Shown here one piece after another: positions 38,401 to 47,590 of a stretch of 64,000 nt of DNA. Every line of letters begins with the position of its first letter. Position 1 is the first letter of the stretch. A program made the position numbers and the translations under genes. Source of the DNA: Deferribacteres bacterium (GTDB lineage: Bacteria > Zhuqueibacterota > Zhuqueibacteria > Zhuqueibacterales > Geothermadaptataceae). The notes below the pieces were generated by a model. The model saw only the letters and a list, made by a program, of their open reading frames with translations, had not been told where the DNA came from and searched no databases. The stretch is taken from contig JACKDF010000014.1 of the NCBI GenBank assembly GCA_020633655.1, positions 1 to 64,000 on the forward strand, given 5' to 3'.

Positions 38401-41227
38401 GGATTTTAATAACGATGGTTTGCTCGATTTGGTGTCCGTAAACTATAGTGATATCATACGATTTTTTGAACAAAACAGTGATAATACATTCACAGAACAG
38501 ACGGTGAATTATGGATTAAACAATCTAAAATATGGCGTTGGCGTCGTCGCTTTCGATATAGAAAATGACGGAGATGTTGATATTTTTATTTCCCGTGGCG
38601 AAACGTATGGCAATTTGCTCCTGGTTAATAATGGCAGTAGTTATTTTAAAGATCAGTCAAGCCAGCGAGGTGTCGCACTTCCGGAAATGCACGGACAGGG
38701 GGTAACCGTTGCGGATTTTGACAATGACGGGGATATCGATATCTATGTGTGCAGTGATATCAACAGCAATAAGCTTTTCCGTAATGATGGGAATGGTTAC
38801 TTCACCGATTATACTTCCTCCGCCGGATTGGTTGATAATAGCCGGTCAACCGGTTGTAATTTTGCTGATTTCAACAACGATGGTTGGCCTGATCTCTACG
38901 TGTTGAATTTTAGTCAGCCGAACAAACTTTATAAAAACAATGGCGATGGCACTTTTGCAATACAAACAAACACCAACACAGAAAGCAGTCGGAACGGCTA
39001 TGGGTCCTGCCTCGCTGATTTCGACCGCGATGGTGATATCGACATTTTTATCTCCAATTCGGGTACCAAAAGTCAACTGTTTGATAATATAAGTGGACCG
39101 AGCAATTGGCTTGAGATAAAATTGCAGGGGCAAACCAGCAATCGCGATGGTATTGGGGCTAAAGTGGATTTTTATTTCAATAATATGCACCAGAGAAGCA
39201 CGATGCTGGCGGGCGAAGGATTTGTCTCGGGCGGCATACTGCCGCTTCACTTTGGGCTCGGCACAGCAGATTTTGCCGATAGTGTTATCGTCAATTGGCC
39301 TGCAGGAGGACAAACACGACTGCAATCCCCGGTTGCCGGACAACGAATTGAAGTCATCGAAGGACTGGAGCCTGTTTATGCCCGAAACAATGACAACGAC
39401 CTTCAACCACCGGTGATATCCGCAGTCGCGGCTGTGTCAATTACCGCACACTCGGCGCAAATCCAGTGGCAAACCGACGAACCAGCGGATTCGAGAGTCG
39501 AATATGGGGCTTCAGACACCCTTGGCATCAGTACATCTTTGCCAGCAAGTTATGCCACAAGCCACACTGTCACGCTCACCGAATTGTCAGATAGCACGGT
39601 ATATTTTTACAAGGTTATCTCAAAAGATGAAGCCGGCAATGATACGGCTTCTGTCGTGTTTACTTTCACAACCCTGCTTGCAGATGAAACGCCGCCTGCG
39701 CTAACAAACATTTCCGTTGAAAACATAACCGAGAATACAGCAACGATCCACTGGATGTCTGAGGAACCAGCAACAAGTATTATCGAATATGGAAAGACAA
39801 CTGCTTATGATTCAGTAATGACCGCAATGCCATTCGTTACCGACCACAGGATGACGTTGGCCGGGTTGTCTGGAGATGCGCTTTATCACTATCGGATACG
39901 TGGGAAGGATGCAGCCGGCAATGAGACGATTACAGCGGATTCCACATTTCAAACGCTTGCCGATCAGGTTCCACCTGTCATCAGCACCATCGTTGTTGAT
40001 GAAGTTTCAGAGACCTCAGCGCGAATAAACTGGGAAACGGATGAGCCGGCAACGTCGCAGGTACTTTATGGACTTTCAACAGCGTATGGCGACAGCAGTG
40101 TGCTTGTTACGAAGCTTACAACAACCCACTCGGTGATTTTGGCAAATCTGAATGCTGATACTCCGTATCATTTTATCGTGCTGACCAGTGATGCAAAGGG
40201 CAATGCAGCAAAAAGTACGGATCAGACTTTTTCCACATTGCCTTCCGGACCTGTGCTTCTCTTTGCCGAGGCCTTTGATAGCACTGCCCTTGATACACAA
40301 AAATGGCATAAAGGCACAAATGCTTACAATAAATCGATAGTAGCTGATGGATCACTGCAATTAAAATCCACAAATAACCAGACAGCCTGGGTCATCTCCC
40401 GAGATAAATTTGTGGCAAAAAATACTGTTGTCGTAGCCCACATTAAACAACCAAATGATGACGGCGATTTGGCAATATGTCCGACTTATACCGCTGATGC
40501 AACGGCGGGCATCTATGGCGAAATGAACTGGTACCGTTTCTATACTTATCGTTCCGGTGGCAGCAATTATCTGCTGTACGTGCAATGGCATAAAAACGGC
40601 GTGACGGATGGCCTCGATGTGACAGGTAATCTTTCGATAAGTGGCGAGGTCTATTTGCGCCTGCGTATGGACGAGAGCCAAATCTATTTTGATGCCTCCA
40701 CGGATGGCGTGAAATGGACACAGGCGTACAGTGAAAATTTTTCACTACCAGGTTACACCCTGAATGATGCATTCCACTTTGCGCTGGAGGCATATCGAAC
40801 AGACAGCAAAGGAGATCTGCTCGTTAACCAATTCGAAATATTCGATAACAGCAGCGGTATTTTGCAAGCTGATCAAATAAATTCCCTTGCCCGTCGAGGA
40901 ATTATGCAGGAAAGACCCGCTTTGCACGTGCCGGAAGAATTTTCAGTTTCAGCAAACTATCCAAATCCCTTCAATCCACAGACGAGATTTGATGTGCAAT
41001 TACCGCAGGATGCTGACATCACGGCGCACATATTTAACACCAGCGGACAAAATATAGCTGTAATCTTCTCGGGTCCTCTGCAGGCGGGAAGCACAACGCT
41101 GACCTGGAACGGCCGCCAGCAAAACGGATTACCTGCAGCCAGCGGTGTTTATATCTTGCGTGTAAATGCTGCATTTTCCACTGGTAAAAATATACTCACA
41201 ACACGCCGGATGGTTTTGATGAAGTAG
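32408..41227 (+). CDS. Giant secreted multidomain glycosidase-like/FG-GAP protein
   Basis: A 2939-residue exported protein. Order by eye: signal peptide 1-27; DUF5060-like beta domain about 34-125; TIM-barrel glycosidase-like domain about 130-510, with possible acid/base E279 (DLYEW) and nucleophile E356 (VFSED); FN3-like 516-606; F5/8C-type binding domain 613-758; FN3-like 765-858; FG-GAP/VCBS repeats 861-1228 (many DxDNDGDxD calcium loops); ASPIC/UnbV 1231-1318; two FN3-like; second F5/8C 1516-1665; two FN3-like; second FG-GAP block 1866-2228; second ASPIC/UnbV; three FN3-like 2331-2613; concanavalin-like domain 2615-2815; sorting domain 2841-2939 with NYPNPFNPQTRF. It probably acts on the cell surface or outside on polysaccharide. 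Substrate unknown. Confidence 0.9.
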   Translation: MPQRGNLRYLISLVLFVLPFFMLQGQSLDTTGTQWSPYIEWHLINSTFTGNPFDLISRVQFTHEATGETHSTAMFYHGDSTWSFRFSATQTGIWNITTTSEDPDLDGKTGIVEISANPNKKVHGFLKNFNNKWGWQGTETAFVPQLIMANNLKTYHENPRLIDSDITEFIQEHGFNGFHIDVIGGYWFDILKSDEIVDPAASDPDLNSFETLEQIISAVHAAGGMTHVWVWGDSSREQTPNTLAGGINGIVDQRLQRYIAARLGPIPGWTMGYGYDLYEWVSGSQLRTWHDYLQEQFGWHHFLGARAAGPQTGIDHSPWDSWHLPLDYAGYEHHKPDYAVYEAALLANPTKPVFSEDRFRIRDEGNIKDYDEIETRRGLWLSTMAGGAANIWGNLLPSNNPPSKPYFNKNWIKTYDRFLHQYNRFLPEMTRDNTLSSGLVLRNGSSHFIVYGEDTDSVTVDLSTMNSTQKAIAVDTRKPYSEVDLGTLAAENQLLMLPENSDWAIAIGEYNVTGDVVAPILSEITVLATTPNSARIEWKTNESADSKVEYGTNESLGTTAPLLSAFVTSHAVELNGLLANTLYYFQIFSKDEAGNEVISPLQAFTTQQVLLGDYKNLANTATASASHETSKYSQVAASAIDGKLVSQGNYKNEWVENANTSVGVWLQLDFAEDVTIDRVVLYDRSYTSEWIQAFTLEFSDGSKVLYHGVNDALNNDGSAKAYNFTSRTVHSLKFIIDGVSATSNDVGLQEIEVWGQVGAAAQDVTEPVISNVQSSPGSDKAVISWETDEPADSEVEYGPTGLYGQTIPIDSNLTQFHTMTLGNLTPGETYHFRVKSRDQAGNLATSSDYSFLLHTVTNSLSFSDITLTAGAAGHNGQAEVGGHSAVWADIDGNNLPDLYVTYLFEDPVGDVLFYNNGDATFSDESIARGLDDFDGGSHGAVFADLDNDGDFDLFNGTTDGSPGISGWNNIFMNDGKGYFTDVTANSGIPDQDWETRAVVAFDWDNDGDLDLLGVNNYLGTDDPTGEKNEVFRNEGNMHFTPVLTGALVDAPMGQGCIATDFDNDSDVDILAANRTGPLNILKNDGRGTFKQITPESIGIQHQAKDGVTSADIDNDGDLDLLLASDDEGVIYRNNGDGTFSWVQSFTATDGYMGAFADFDNDGDNDLIFAGDDICYLNDGTGLFSPGPGIPVEGINDPRAIGVADIDNDGDLDFAIGVKKSRNYLIRNNSSGMNYVKIKLLSPQNQMGAFGAKVSIRANGELIAFREAGSTFGYLGQNDPLMTIGIGEHGSVDIEVQFLDGSSILKENVQANSQVFIDGVTADVIPPFISQVIIENITQNSATITWVTNEIATSRLKYGLDSLYTSTTQETSVYVTEHAVLLNELQPDTDYHFRAVSLDKAGNTAESTDFTFHTVSPPPPDTTAPVISTVQAISITENSAQIQWQTDEGADSQVEFGLTDSLGTFTTVELAQVTSHNMALVQLTAGTIYHFKVYSKDEAGNQAASAVYTFSTITKPAGEYKNLTDMADANASHETSQYGQVAASAIDGLLVSQGTYKNEWVENAKGAAGVWLQLNFAEEVTVDKIVLYDRSYTSEWIEKFTLEFSDGSNLVYHDAGDALNNNGTATTYEFPSRTMTSLKFIIDGVSATSNDVGLQEIEVWGYVGGGTPDTTPPAISAVEAVSLTSNSAQIQWQTDEVSDSQVEYGLTNSLGTLTELQTSPVTNHEVQVAGLSDSTVYYFKVYSKDSAGNTAFSAVLNFQTEALPPPDTTAPVISAVQAVSVTENSAHILWQTDEVSDSQVEFGLTDSLGTFTALQATQVSSHEVTLTQLAPSTNYRFKVYSKDETGNQAESAIYSFQTAQIVVNPGPMHFTDISLPAGAETPSGPEGYGHGVAGADYNNDGFIDIFVSNYDTSNALLINNQDGTFSDQAVNWSVTGEITWNDRGVCAADYNNDQNIDIYQNISGQSSVCFKNDGSAHFSNISSSIGIFDPGQAQAAAWADFNNDGLLDLVSVNYSDIIRFFEQNSDNTFTEQTVNYGLNNLKYGVGVVAFDIENDGDVDIFISRGETYGNLLLVNNGSSYFKDQSSQRGVALPEMHGQGVTVADFDNDGDIDIYVCSDINSNKLFRNDGNGYFTDYTSSAGLVDNSRSTGCNFADFNNDGWPDLYVLNFSQPNKLYKNNGDGTFAIQTNTNTESSRNGYGSCLADFDRDGDIDIFISNSGTKSQLFDNISGPSNWLEIKLQGQTSNRDGIGAKVDFYFNNMHQRSTMLAGEGFVSGGILPLHFGLGTADFADSVIVNWPAGGQTRLQSPVAGQRIEVIEGLEPVYARNNDNDLQPPVISAVAAVSITAHSAQIQWQTDEPADSRVEYGASDTLGISTSLPASYATSHTVTLTELSDSTVYFYKVISKDEAGNDTASVVFTFTTLLADETPPALTNISVENITENTATIHWMSEEPATSIIEYGKTTAYDSVMTAMPFVTDHRMTLAGLSGDALYHYRIRGKDAAGNETITADSTFQTLADQVPPVISTIVVDEVSETSARINWETDEPATSQVLYGLSTAYGDSSVLVTKLTTTHSVILANLNADTPYHFIVLTSDAKGNAAKSTDQTFSTLPSGPVLLFAEAFDSTALDTQKWHKGTNAYNKSIVADGSLQLKSTNNQTAWVISRDKFVAKNTVVVAHIKQPNDDGDLAICPTYTADATAGIYGEMNWYRFYTYRSGGSNYLLYVQWHKNGVTDGLDVTGNLSISGEVYLRLRMDESQIYFDASTDGVKWTQAYSENFSLPGYTLNDAFHFALEAYRTDSKGDLLVNQFEIFDNSSGILQADQINSLARRGIMQERPALHVPEEFSVSANYPNPFNPQTRFDVQLPQDADITAHIFNTSGQNIAVIFSGPLQAGSTTLTWNGRQQNGLPAASGVYILRVNAAFSTGKNILTTRRMVLMK

Positions 41228-41253
41228 CTGCGATAACCTGATTTGTGTACGTC

Positions 41254-41289
41254 ATGCCGGGTTTGATATTTATTATCGAATCCCGGCAT
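41254..41289 (+). terminator. Hairpin after the giant gene
   Basis: ATGCCGGGTTTGATA (41254-41268) pairs with TATCGAATCCCGGCAT (41274-41289), with two mismatches, followed by a short TTTT-type tract. Position 27 bases after the stop fits a terminator. Confidence 0.55.
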
Positions 41290-41420
41290 TTTCCGGTTTA
41301 TGGCAGGCTCATGGGGATTCTGGAGCGTCTGAAAAGCAGGCGACTGGAAAGACTGCCATTGGATACTCCATTTGTAAATCAGGAAAAAACACATTTACAA
41401 GCTTGTGTGAAAAGGCACGG

Positions 41421-41490
41421 ATGTTGAGCCTGCCGCAGCCGAATTAAGTGCAACCGGGCGCTTCAGCAAGTTCAGCGACCGATTGCACTT
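41421..41490. repeat. GAGCYTGYCGAA-type repeat, degenerate copy A
   Basis: GTTGAGCCTGCCGCAGCC (41423-41440), followed by an AAGTGCAA / TTGCACTT dyad (41446-41453 / 41483-41490) enclosing CTTCAGCAAGTTCAGCG. It resembles the clearer copies at 45624 and 47591. The rest of 41228-41715 shows no gene. Confidence 0.5.
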
Positions 41491-41715
41491 TGAACCATCT
41501 GTTTTCACACTGTAGGGCAAAACATCTCCTTTTATCCTTCTTGCCAGGGAATAATTCTTACCGCTCTTCTCGTTTGCATTGTTTACTCATCCAAAGTTGG
41601 ATCCTGTTTAAATTCCCCTGGTTTAAACAGAAATCTCTTCAGATTTACAGGATTTGCGGTACATAAACTTTTTTAAGCCGCATAAGATAACACCGCCTAA
41701 GGAAAAAGGATTTAA

Positions 41716-44700
41716 GTGAAACGATTTCGATACATTCTATTCGTTTGTTTTTTGCAGTTTCCCATCCTTCAGCTTTCGACGCCTGCTGCAAACGCGCAAG
41801 AGCAGGAGGGAGGTATCGGGATTTATGATGTCTATGTGAACGGTTTATCCCGGTCTACTGCAACCATAAATTGGCGTAGCAACATACCGACACTCTGCCA
41901 TCTGGCCTTCGGTTCAAGTTCAATCCTGGGTGATACAATACAAGTAAACGCCCAGCCTGATTCAATTTTTCAAGTGCAATTGGATAGTTTACAGGAACTG
42001 ACCCTCTATTTTTATAAAATTTTGCTGCAAGACTCCTCAGGGACGCTCGTGCCTGAGTTGGTGCGCCAGTTTCGCACGCCGAATACTTCTTTGTTGTATT
42101 TTAACAATATGACCGACAAGGCGGGAACAGCCGGGCCGACAAAACGCGGTGATACAGGCGGCCACTCCGTATGTTTCACCGATATAGATGGCGACAGTTT
42201 GCCCGACTTGTACATCACCATGGCTTTTCTCGAACCGCGCCCTGACCTCTTCTTCCACAACAGCGATGGCTCCCTATTTTTTGAAGAAGCCGCAGAACGC
42301 GGTATTGCAGATCTCGACGGCGGATCCCACGGGGCGGTCTTTTTCGATGTGGACAACGATGGCGATTACGATTTGTACAACGGTACTACGGACTCGAGTG
42401 CGGAAGACAGTGGCCGCAACCGACTTTATTTGAATGACGGCAGCGGCCATTTTACCGATGTTTCCGATTCCGTCGGCCTGCCGGATATTCACTTTGAAAC
42501 CCGGGCTGTGACTGCAATGGATTACGACCGTGACGGTGACCTCGATTTGATGAGCGTAACCGGTTACCTGGGAAATGAGGACCCTGCGAGCGACCGCAAC
42601 GAATTTTATCACAACAATCTCATGGAAACCGGTGTGTTGCGTTTCGAACCCATCGACTCCAGTTACTTCAACATTGCCCTTGCCGGCCAGGGCCTGATCG
42701 ACACCGACTGGGACGGCGACGGGGATGTTGACCTCATCGCGGCAAACAGAACCGGAAATGTGCATTTCTTCCGGAATGAAAAGAATTCCCTGGTTGCGGT
42801 TCCGTTGCAAAGTCTTGGTCTCAGTGAAGCGGACAGTGCCCGGGACGGCATCACAACCGCGGACATCGACAACGATGGTGATCTCGATCTGTTGCTCACG
42901 GGCGACAATTACGGCATTCTTTACAAACGCATGTTAACCGGGCACTATGTCCTTAGCCAGCGATTTGACGGCACCGACGGCTACATGGGAGATTTTGCTG
43001 ATTTGGATAACGACACCGATCTCGATCTCGTATTTTCCGGTGGCACCGTTGTTTATTTAAATGATGGCAATGGTGTTTTTCATCCCGGCCCTGAGATTCC
43101 AATCGACACTATTGAAGACCCGCGTGCGGTTGGATTTGCAGACATCGATCTCGATGGTGATGTGGATTTTGCTTATGCTTGCAAACGATCAAAAAACCAG
43201 CTTTTTCGCAACAAACTCAATTCCGGGAACTGGCTGAAAATTTCCTTGAAATCCCGCTATGGCCAGGCAGGTGCGAAAGGGGCTAAGGTTCTGCTCTATT
43301 CGACGGGTTCAGGCGGAAAGTTGATTGGCCACCGTGAAGTACACAGTGTGAGTGGCTATCTGGGGCAGAACGAGCCGGTGTTGAATTTTGGACTGGCAGA
43401 TAATGAACTAGTCGACATACTCGTCGTTTTTCCTGATGGATCTGTCGCGCGGCGCAACGCGGTGAAAGCCAATTCCACCATTGCCATAAACGGCCCCGAT
43501 GCCGATACGGCGGCGCCCCTCGTTTATAATATTCGGGAATCCGAAATAACGCAGACTTCAGCCAATCTTTCCTTTTACACCAATGAAGCCACCTTTATTA
43601 AATTAAATTACGGTCCAAAGAATAGTTCGCTCACCTTGCAAATGGTCACAACCAGTCCCAGCCGTTTGCATTCTTTTGCGTTAAGCAACTTGGCAGCAGG
43701 AACGGAATACGCATTCCAAATTGAAGCCCGCGATGGCAGTGGCAACGTAGCAACGCAGTCAGGGGCATTTTCCACGATTGGACCAACACCTGTATTTGGT
43801 CTTTTTGAAAAGGCAGTAACCGTTCCACAAAGCACAGAATCATTTTACCTGGCACCTCCGCGAATCGATATTCAGTTTACCGGAATTGATGGCGAAGCGC
43901 TTAATCAACAAAAAATGATAGCCGCGTTTTGGGATGGTGACAGCACTTTTCGAGTGCGATTTGTCCCGGAAGTTAGTGGAACCTGGCAATGGCTGATGTT
44001 GTCTGAAGATGCTTCTCTGAATGGGCAAACCGGGCAGTTTGTTTGCGCGACAAAATTGCCAGAAGGGCATAGCCTGCACAACGGTTTTGTACATGTAAGT
44101 GAGATGAATCCTTACACCTTTGCTTATCAGGACGGGACCCCCTATTTTTTAATGGGCGATACGCAGTGGTCTTTTTCGACGGATGCACTGCTCGATCTGG
44201 ATTTTAAACGCTATGTGGATGTGCGTGCCGGGCAGGGTTTTAATTACATTCACGGCGTCGCCTACCAGATTTTTCCACAGGGAAATGATAAAAATGCTGG
44301 TGGCCAGGCTTTTATCAACAACGATCCTGACAGTCTGAATCCCGGATTTTGGCAGGAATTTGATAAACGTATTGCCTATTTAAATGAAAAAGGTATTGTT
44401 GCGGGTTTCCTGGTTGCCTGGGGAGGTGACGGTTGGCAGAATTTTCAAACGCAGGAACAAGCGATACGCTTTGCAGAATATGTTGTTCACCGTTATGCCG
44501 CATACAATGTTTTCTGGATTGTTGCGGGTGAGTTCGAAGAGGCGAGTGTGGTTGGCGGTTATGCAGACATAGCGCATGCCCTCGCCAGCGCTGACCCTTA
44601 CGCGCATCCGATCACGACGCATACTGTCCATTCGAGCGCAGATAGTGCAGAAGCACTGCCGTGGCAATCGTTTATTTATCAGCAAACCACGGATCCCGAA

Positions 44701-45549
44701 CTCATCACGTTCGACCGAGTGCACGAAAAACCTGTCGTTAACAGTGAGTTCGGTTATGAGGGACTTCAGCCTGCCGACTCCCTGCGCATGGATGCTTGGC
44801 AGATCGTCATGCGCGGTGGCTTTCCCGTCTATGGCAACAAGGCTACCTATCATTATTCTGCGCTCATGACAGAGGAAAATTTGTATTCCGAAGGGGCTCG
44901 TTACATGCAAAACCTGGGCGAATTTTTTGCGAAAGCTGCACAGGAAAATGTGAATTGGTGGGAGATCAGTCGATTTGATTCCCTTGAGCCGGATTTATTT
45001 CGGGCGTATATCAGTGAGGAGAAATCCTTTTATTACAGCGAAAACAAACAGGGCTTCGCATTCGAAATTCCAGATACAAAGCAGTATTGGTTGTATCAGT
45101 TTTGGTTCAATACCCGCACAGGGGAATGGATCGAGATCGATACGATCGCTGTGGATAGCACACAATTTTTTGTCCCGCCTGATAGCGCTTATGCGGCTTT
45201 TTTTCATCTCGTCAATGTCGCCGATACAGCAGTGAGTGGCGATGAGAATTTATCATTGGAATTACGTGTTTCTCAGAACTATCCGAATCCGTTCAATGCA
45301 CTAACGCAATGGCGTATTGAAATTGGACTCCCTGGGCAATTAAATATTCGTATTTACGATACCCGGGGGAGATTAGTTAAATCGCTTTACTCTGGTGGTG
45401 TGAAGGCCGGCGCTATGAAATTAGTATGGGATGGAATAGACAAAACCGGTGGCCAGGCTGCGAACGGCGTTTATATCCTGCAGGTAAAATTTAGCAGTAC
45501 TTCCGGCACGAACAAAACATTGGCAAAGCGTTTGGTTTATTTGAAATAA
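41716..45549 (+). CDS. Large secreted FG-GAP/ASPIC protein with DUF5060-DUF4038 glycosidase
   Basis: A 1277-residue exported protein related to the preceding one. Order: signal peptide 1-27 (ending ANA); FN3-like 33-120; FG-GAP/VCBS repeats about 127-502; ASPIC/UnbV 504-592 (GYLGQNEPVLNFGL); FN3-like 599-690; DUF5060 692-782; DUF4038 (apiosidase-like TIM barrel) about 794-1095; a beta domain like the collagenase-associated module to 1172; sorting domain 1179-1277 with NYPNPFNALTQW. Candidate catalytic residues are E939 (IVAGEFEE) and E1011 (VVNSEFGYEG). The start is GTG with AAGGA five bases upstream. It likely cleaves a plant-type or other branched glycan outside the cell. Confidence 0.9.
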   Translation: MKRFRYILFVCFLQFPILQLSTPAANAQEQEGGIGIYDVYVNGLSRSTATINWRSNIPTLCHLAFGSSSILGDTIQVNAQPDSIFQVQLDSLQELTLYFYKILLQDSSGTLVPELVRQFRTPNTSLLYFNNMTDKAGTAGPTKRGDTGGHSVCFTDIDGDSLPDLYITMAFLEPRPDLFFHNSDGSLFFEEAAERGIADLDGGSHGAVFFDVDNDGDYDLYNGTTDSSAEDSGRNRLYLNDGSGHFTDVSDSVGLPDIHFETRAVTAMDYDRDGDLDLMSVTGYLGNEDPASDRNEFYHNNLMETGVLRFEPIDSSYFNIALAGQGLIDTDWDGDGDVDLIAANRTGNVHFFRNEKNSLVAVPLQSLGLSEADSARDGITTADIDNDGDLDLLLTGDNYGILYKRMLTGHYVLSQRFDGTDGYMGDFADLDNDTDLDLVFSGGTVVYLNDGNGVFHPGPEIPIDTIEDPRAVGFADIDLDGDVDFAYACKRSKNQLFRNKLNSGNWLKISLKSRYGQAGAKGAKVLLYSTGSGGKLIGHREVHSVSGYLGQNEPVLNFGLADNELVDILVVFPDGSVARRNAVKANSTIAINGPDADTAAPLVYNIRESEITQTSANLSFYTNEATFIKLNYGPKNSSLTLQMVTTSPSRLHSFALSNLAAGTEYAFQIEARDGSGNVATQSGAFSTIGPTPVFGLFEKAVTVPQSTESFYLAPPRIDIQFTGIDGEALNQQKMIAAFWDGDSTFRVRFVPEVSGTWQWLMLSEDASLNGQTGQFVCATKLPEGHSLHNGFVHVSEMNPYTFAYQDGTPYFLMGDTQWSFSTDALLDLDFKRYVDVRAGQGFNYIHGVAYQIFPQGNDKNAGGQAFINNDPDSLNPGFWQEFDKRIAYLNEKGIVAGFLVAWGGDGWQNFQTQEQAIRFAEYVVHRYAAYNVFWIVAGEFEEASVVGGYADIAHALASADPYAHPITTHTVHSSADSAEALPWQSFIYQQTTDPELITFDRVHEKPVVNSEFGYEGLQPADSLRMDAWQIVMRGGFPVYGNKATYHYSALMTEENLYSEGARYMQNLGEFFAKAAQENVNWWEISRFDSLEPDLFRAYISEEKSFYYSENKQGFAFEIPDTKQYWLYQFWFNTRTGEWIEIDTIAVDSTQFFVPPDSAYAAFFHLVNVADTAVSGDENLSLELRVSQNYPNPFNALTQWRIEIGLPGQLNIRIYDTRGRLVKSLYSGGVKAGAMKLVWDGIDKTGGQAANGVYILQVKFSSTSGTNKTLAKRLVYLK

Positions 45550-45592
45550 TCTACCATTGTGCAGCATGCATTTCTCACCGACTTGTAAACTC

Positions 45593-45700
45593 AGACGCGA
45601 CTGTCGAAAAAGGCATAAACCGGACGTTGAGCCTGTCGAAACGCCCGGTTCCAGGCTCAAATTCGGGCCCTTCGGCAGGCTCAGGGCCGATGGAACCTTC
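45593..45700. repeat. GAGCYTGYCGAA-type repeat, copy B
   Basis: GTTGAGCCTGTCGAA (45626-45640) and the inverted CCCTTCGGCAGGCTCAGGG (45668-45686) flank a GC-rich centre. It lies between the secreted-protein gene and bshC. The remainder of the gap to 45913 is AT-rich, with no other feature seen. Confidence 0.7.
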
Positions 45701-45913
45701 TCTTTTCACACAGTCTTGATATGTCCGGACGGGTTTTAAAAATACTGAATGAACCCCCCTCGCACTCTTTATTCTTTCCTGTGAAATATTTCATTTAAAC
45801 TGTTTGTTCGCAAGGCTGTCCATTTTGTAAAATCACGAAAGAGAAGAATGGACAGATCAATCAATATTTTGGAAATATGGTCCCAAACGAAATCGGCTGC
45901 AGGAGTTTATCCG

Positions 45914-47530
45914 ATGAAAATAACCACCAATCAGCTTCCGGGAATGAGCACGCTTTACAACGATTATATCGAAGATTTTTCACGGGTTGCTGCATTTTAT
46001 AATCACGACTTCCGTGATGAGGATTCTTTCCTTCGACAGGTTGAGGCTGTGGAATCCCGAACTTACCCGCGCGAGGCGCTTGGCCGAATTCTTTTGCAGC
46101 AAAACAAAAAATTTGGTGCTGGCGCCAAAACGCTGGAAAATATCGATGCTCTGGCCAATAAAAATGCCAATGTAATCATAACCGGCCAGCAGACGGGCTT
46201 GTTTGGCGGTCCACTTTATGTCCTCTACAAAGCGCTTACAGCGATCAAATTGGCCGATAAACTGCAGCGCACTTGTTGTAATGGATTTGTGCCTGTTTTC
46301 TGGCTTGCAGCGGATGATTCTGATTTTGCGGAAGTAAACCATTGTCACATCATTGACCGCAATAACACGCTCCAACGCATTGCGCTGGACATGTTTCACG
46401 ATCAGAAACAACCGATGTCGTCTACCCAAATTCCGCAGGAAATGGAGAATTTAATCACCGGGTTGTCGTCTTCGTTTCACGATACAGAATTTAAAGAAGC
46501 ACTGTTGGGTGAGCTGAGAAGCGCGTATAATACACGTCACTATTTCAGTGATGCCTTTGGACACTGGTTGATGCAGTGTTTGCAGGACTTTGGACTTATC
46601 CTTGTTGATCCCTCTGATCCGGAAATCAAAAAACTGCTTACTTCACTGTATAAACAGGAGATCGAGCAGGGCAGCCCCTCCACCCAAGCGGTGATGCAGG
46701 CCTCTTCAGACTTACAGAAAAGTGGATATCACAACCAGATTCAGATTCGTGAAGGTCGATTCAACTTGTTTTACAATCTTGAGGGTCGAACTGGACTGGA
46801 AAAACACAATGGCGAAATCACCGTTGGGGATGGACGTACTTCATTTAGTGAACAGGAATTGCTGCGGGAATTAAAGACCCACCCGGAGAAATTTAGTCCG
46901 AATGTCGCTTTACGCGCACTGACTCAGGATACGTTGTTTCCAACAATCGCCTATGTCGCAGGGCCGGCAGAAGCGGCTTATTTCGCGCAACTCAAGGGTG
47001 TGTACGAAGCGTTCGATGTACCGATGCCGGTTATTTATCCACGGAAATCGGTCACCATAATTGAACCTGCGATTGATCGATTGCTTGACAAACACGGCCT
47101 TTCCGTCCCCGATCTCTGGCAACCGGTGGAAAGGGTGTGGAGTGAAGTCGTTCGCAGCAATGTATCCGAGGTTTTTTTCCAAAAAATACACGACCTGCAA
47201 ACGGATATTCCTGGAAAATTGAACGCCCTTGTGGATGAACTCAATAAAATTGATCCAACCTTGGAAAAAATGCTTTTGAATACCACAGGCAAAATTAATG
47301 CGGCCATTGAAAATCTGGAGAAAAAAGCCATGCAGGCGGCGAGACGCAAAGAGACTCAGTTGCAGGAACAGATCAGTCGTCTGAGCGACGCGATTTATCC
47401 CCACAACAGCTTGCAGGAGCGTGTACTTAATTTCGTCCCATTCATGGTCAAATACGGACCGTATTTTATTGAAAAGGTTTATGAAGATTTGACGATTTCC
47501 AGTTTTGATCACCAGATTATTCGAATGTGA
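45914..47530 (+). CDS. bshC: Bacillithiol biosynthesis cysteine-adding enzyme BshC
   Basis: A 538-residue BshC, the enzyme thought to join cysteine to glucosaminyl-malate in the last step of bacillithiol synthesis. Diagnostic stretches are IITGQQTGLFGGPLYVLYK and FVPVFWLAADDSDFAEVNH near residues 80-140. PTIAYVAGPAEAAYFAQL and PVIYPRKSVTIIEP lie further on, with a coiled-coil-like helix (residues about 430-500). AGGAG at 45901-45905 fixes the ATG at 45914 rather than 45848; the resulting length matches known BshC (about 540). bshB1 follows 209 bases later, separated by a repeat. bshA is not in the window. Confidence 0.95.
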   Translation: MKITTNQLPGMSTLYNDYIEDFSRVAAFYNHDFRDEDSFLRQVEAVESRTYPREALGRILLQQNKKFGAGAKTLENIDALANKNANVIITGQQTGLFGGPLYVLYKALTAIKLADKLQRTCCNGFVPVFWLAADDSDFAEVNHCHIIDRNNTLQRIALDMFHDQKQPMSSTQIPQEMENLITGLSSSFHDTEFKEALLGELRSAYNTRHYFSDAFGHWLMQCLQDFGLILVDPSDPEIKKLLTSLYKQEIEQGSPSTQAVMQASSDLQKSGYHNQIQIREGRFNLFYNLEGRTGLEKHNGEITVGDGRTSFSEQELLRELKTHPEKFSPNVALRALTQDTLFPTIAYVAGPAEAAYFAQLKGVYEAFDVPMPVIYPRKSVTIIEPAIDRLLDKHGLSVPDLWQPVERVWSEVVRSNVSEVFFQKIHDLQTDIPGKLNALVDELNKIDPTLEKMLLNTTGKINAAIENLEKKAMQAARRKETQLQEQISRLSDAIYPHNSLQERVLNFVPFMVKYGPYFIEKVYEDLTISSFDHQIIRM

Positions 47531-47590
47531 TGGTTATTCAAATTCAATAAGATAAAAGGATGAATAGTTTGTAGTGAATGCTTTAGCGGA

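Noticed and set aside
32408..41227. Tandem repeats in the giant gene considered as a CRISPR or satellite array
   Set aside because: The repeats encode in-frame FG-GAP calcium loops and FN3-like units; there are no regular spacers.
46910..47512. 200-codon minus-strand open frame
   Set aside because: Antisense to bshC.
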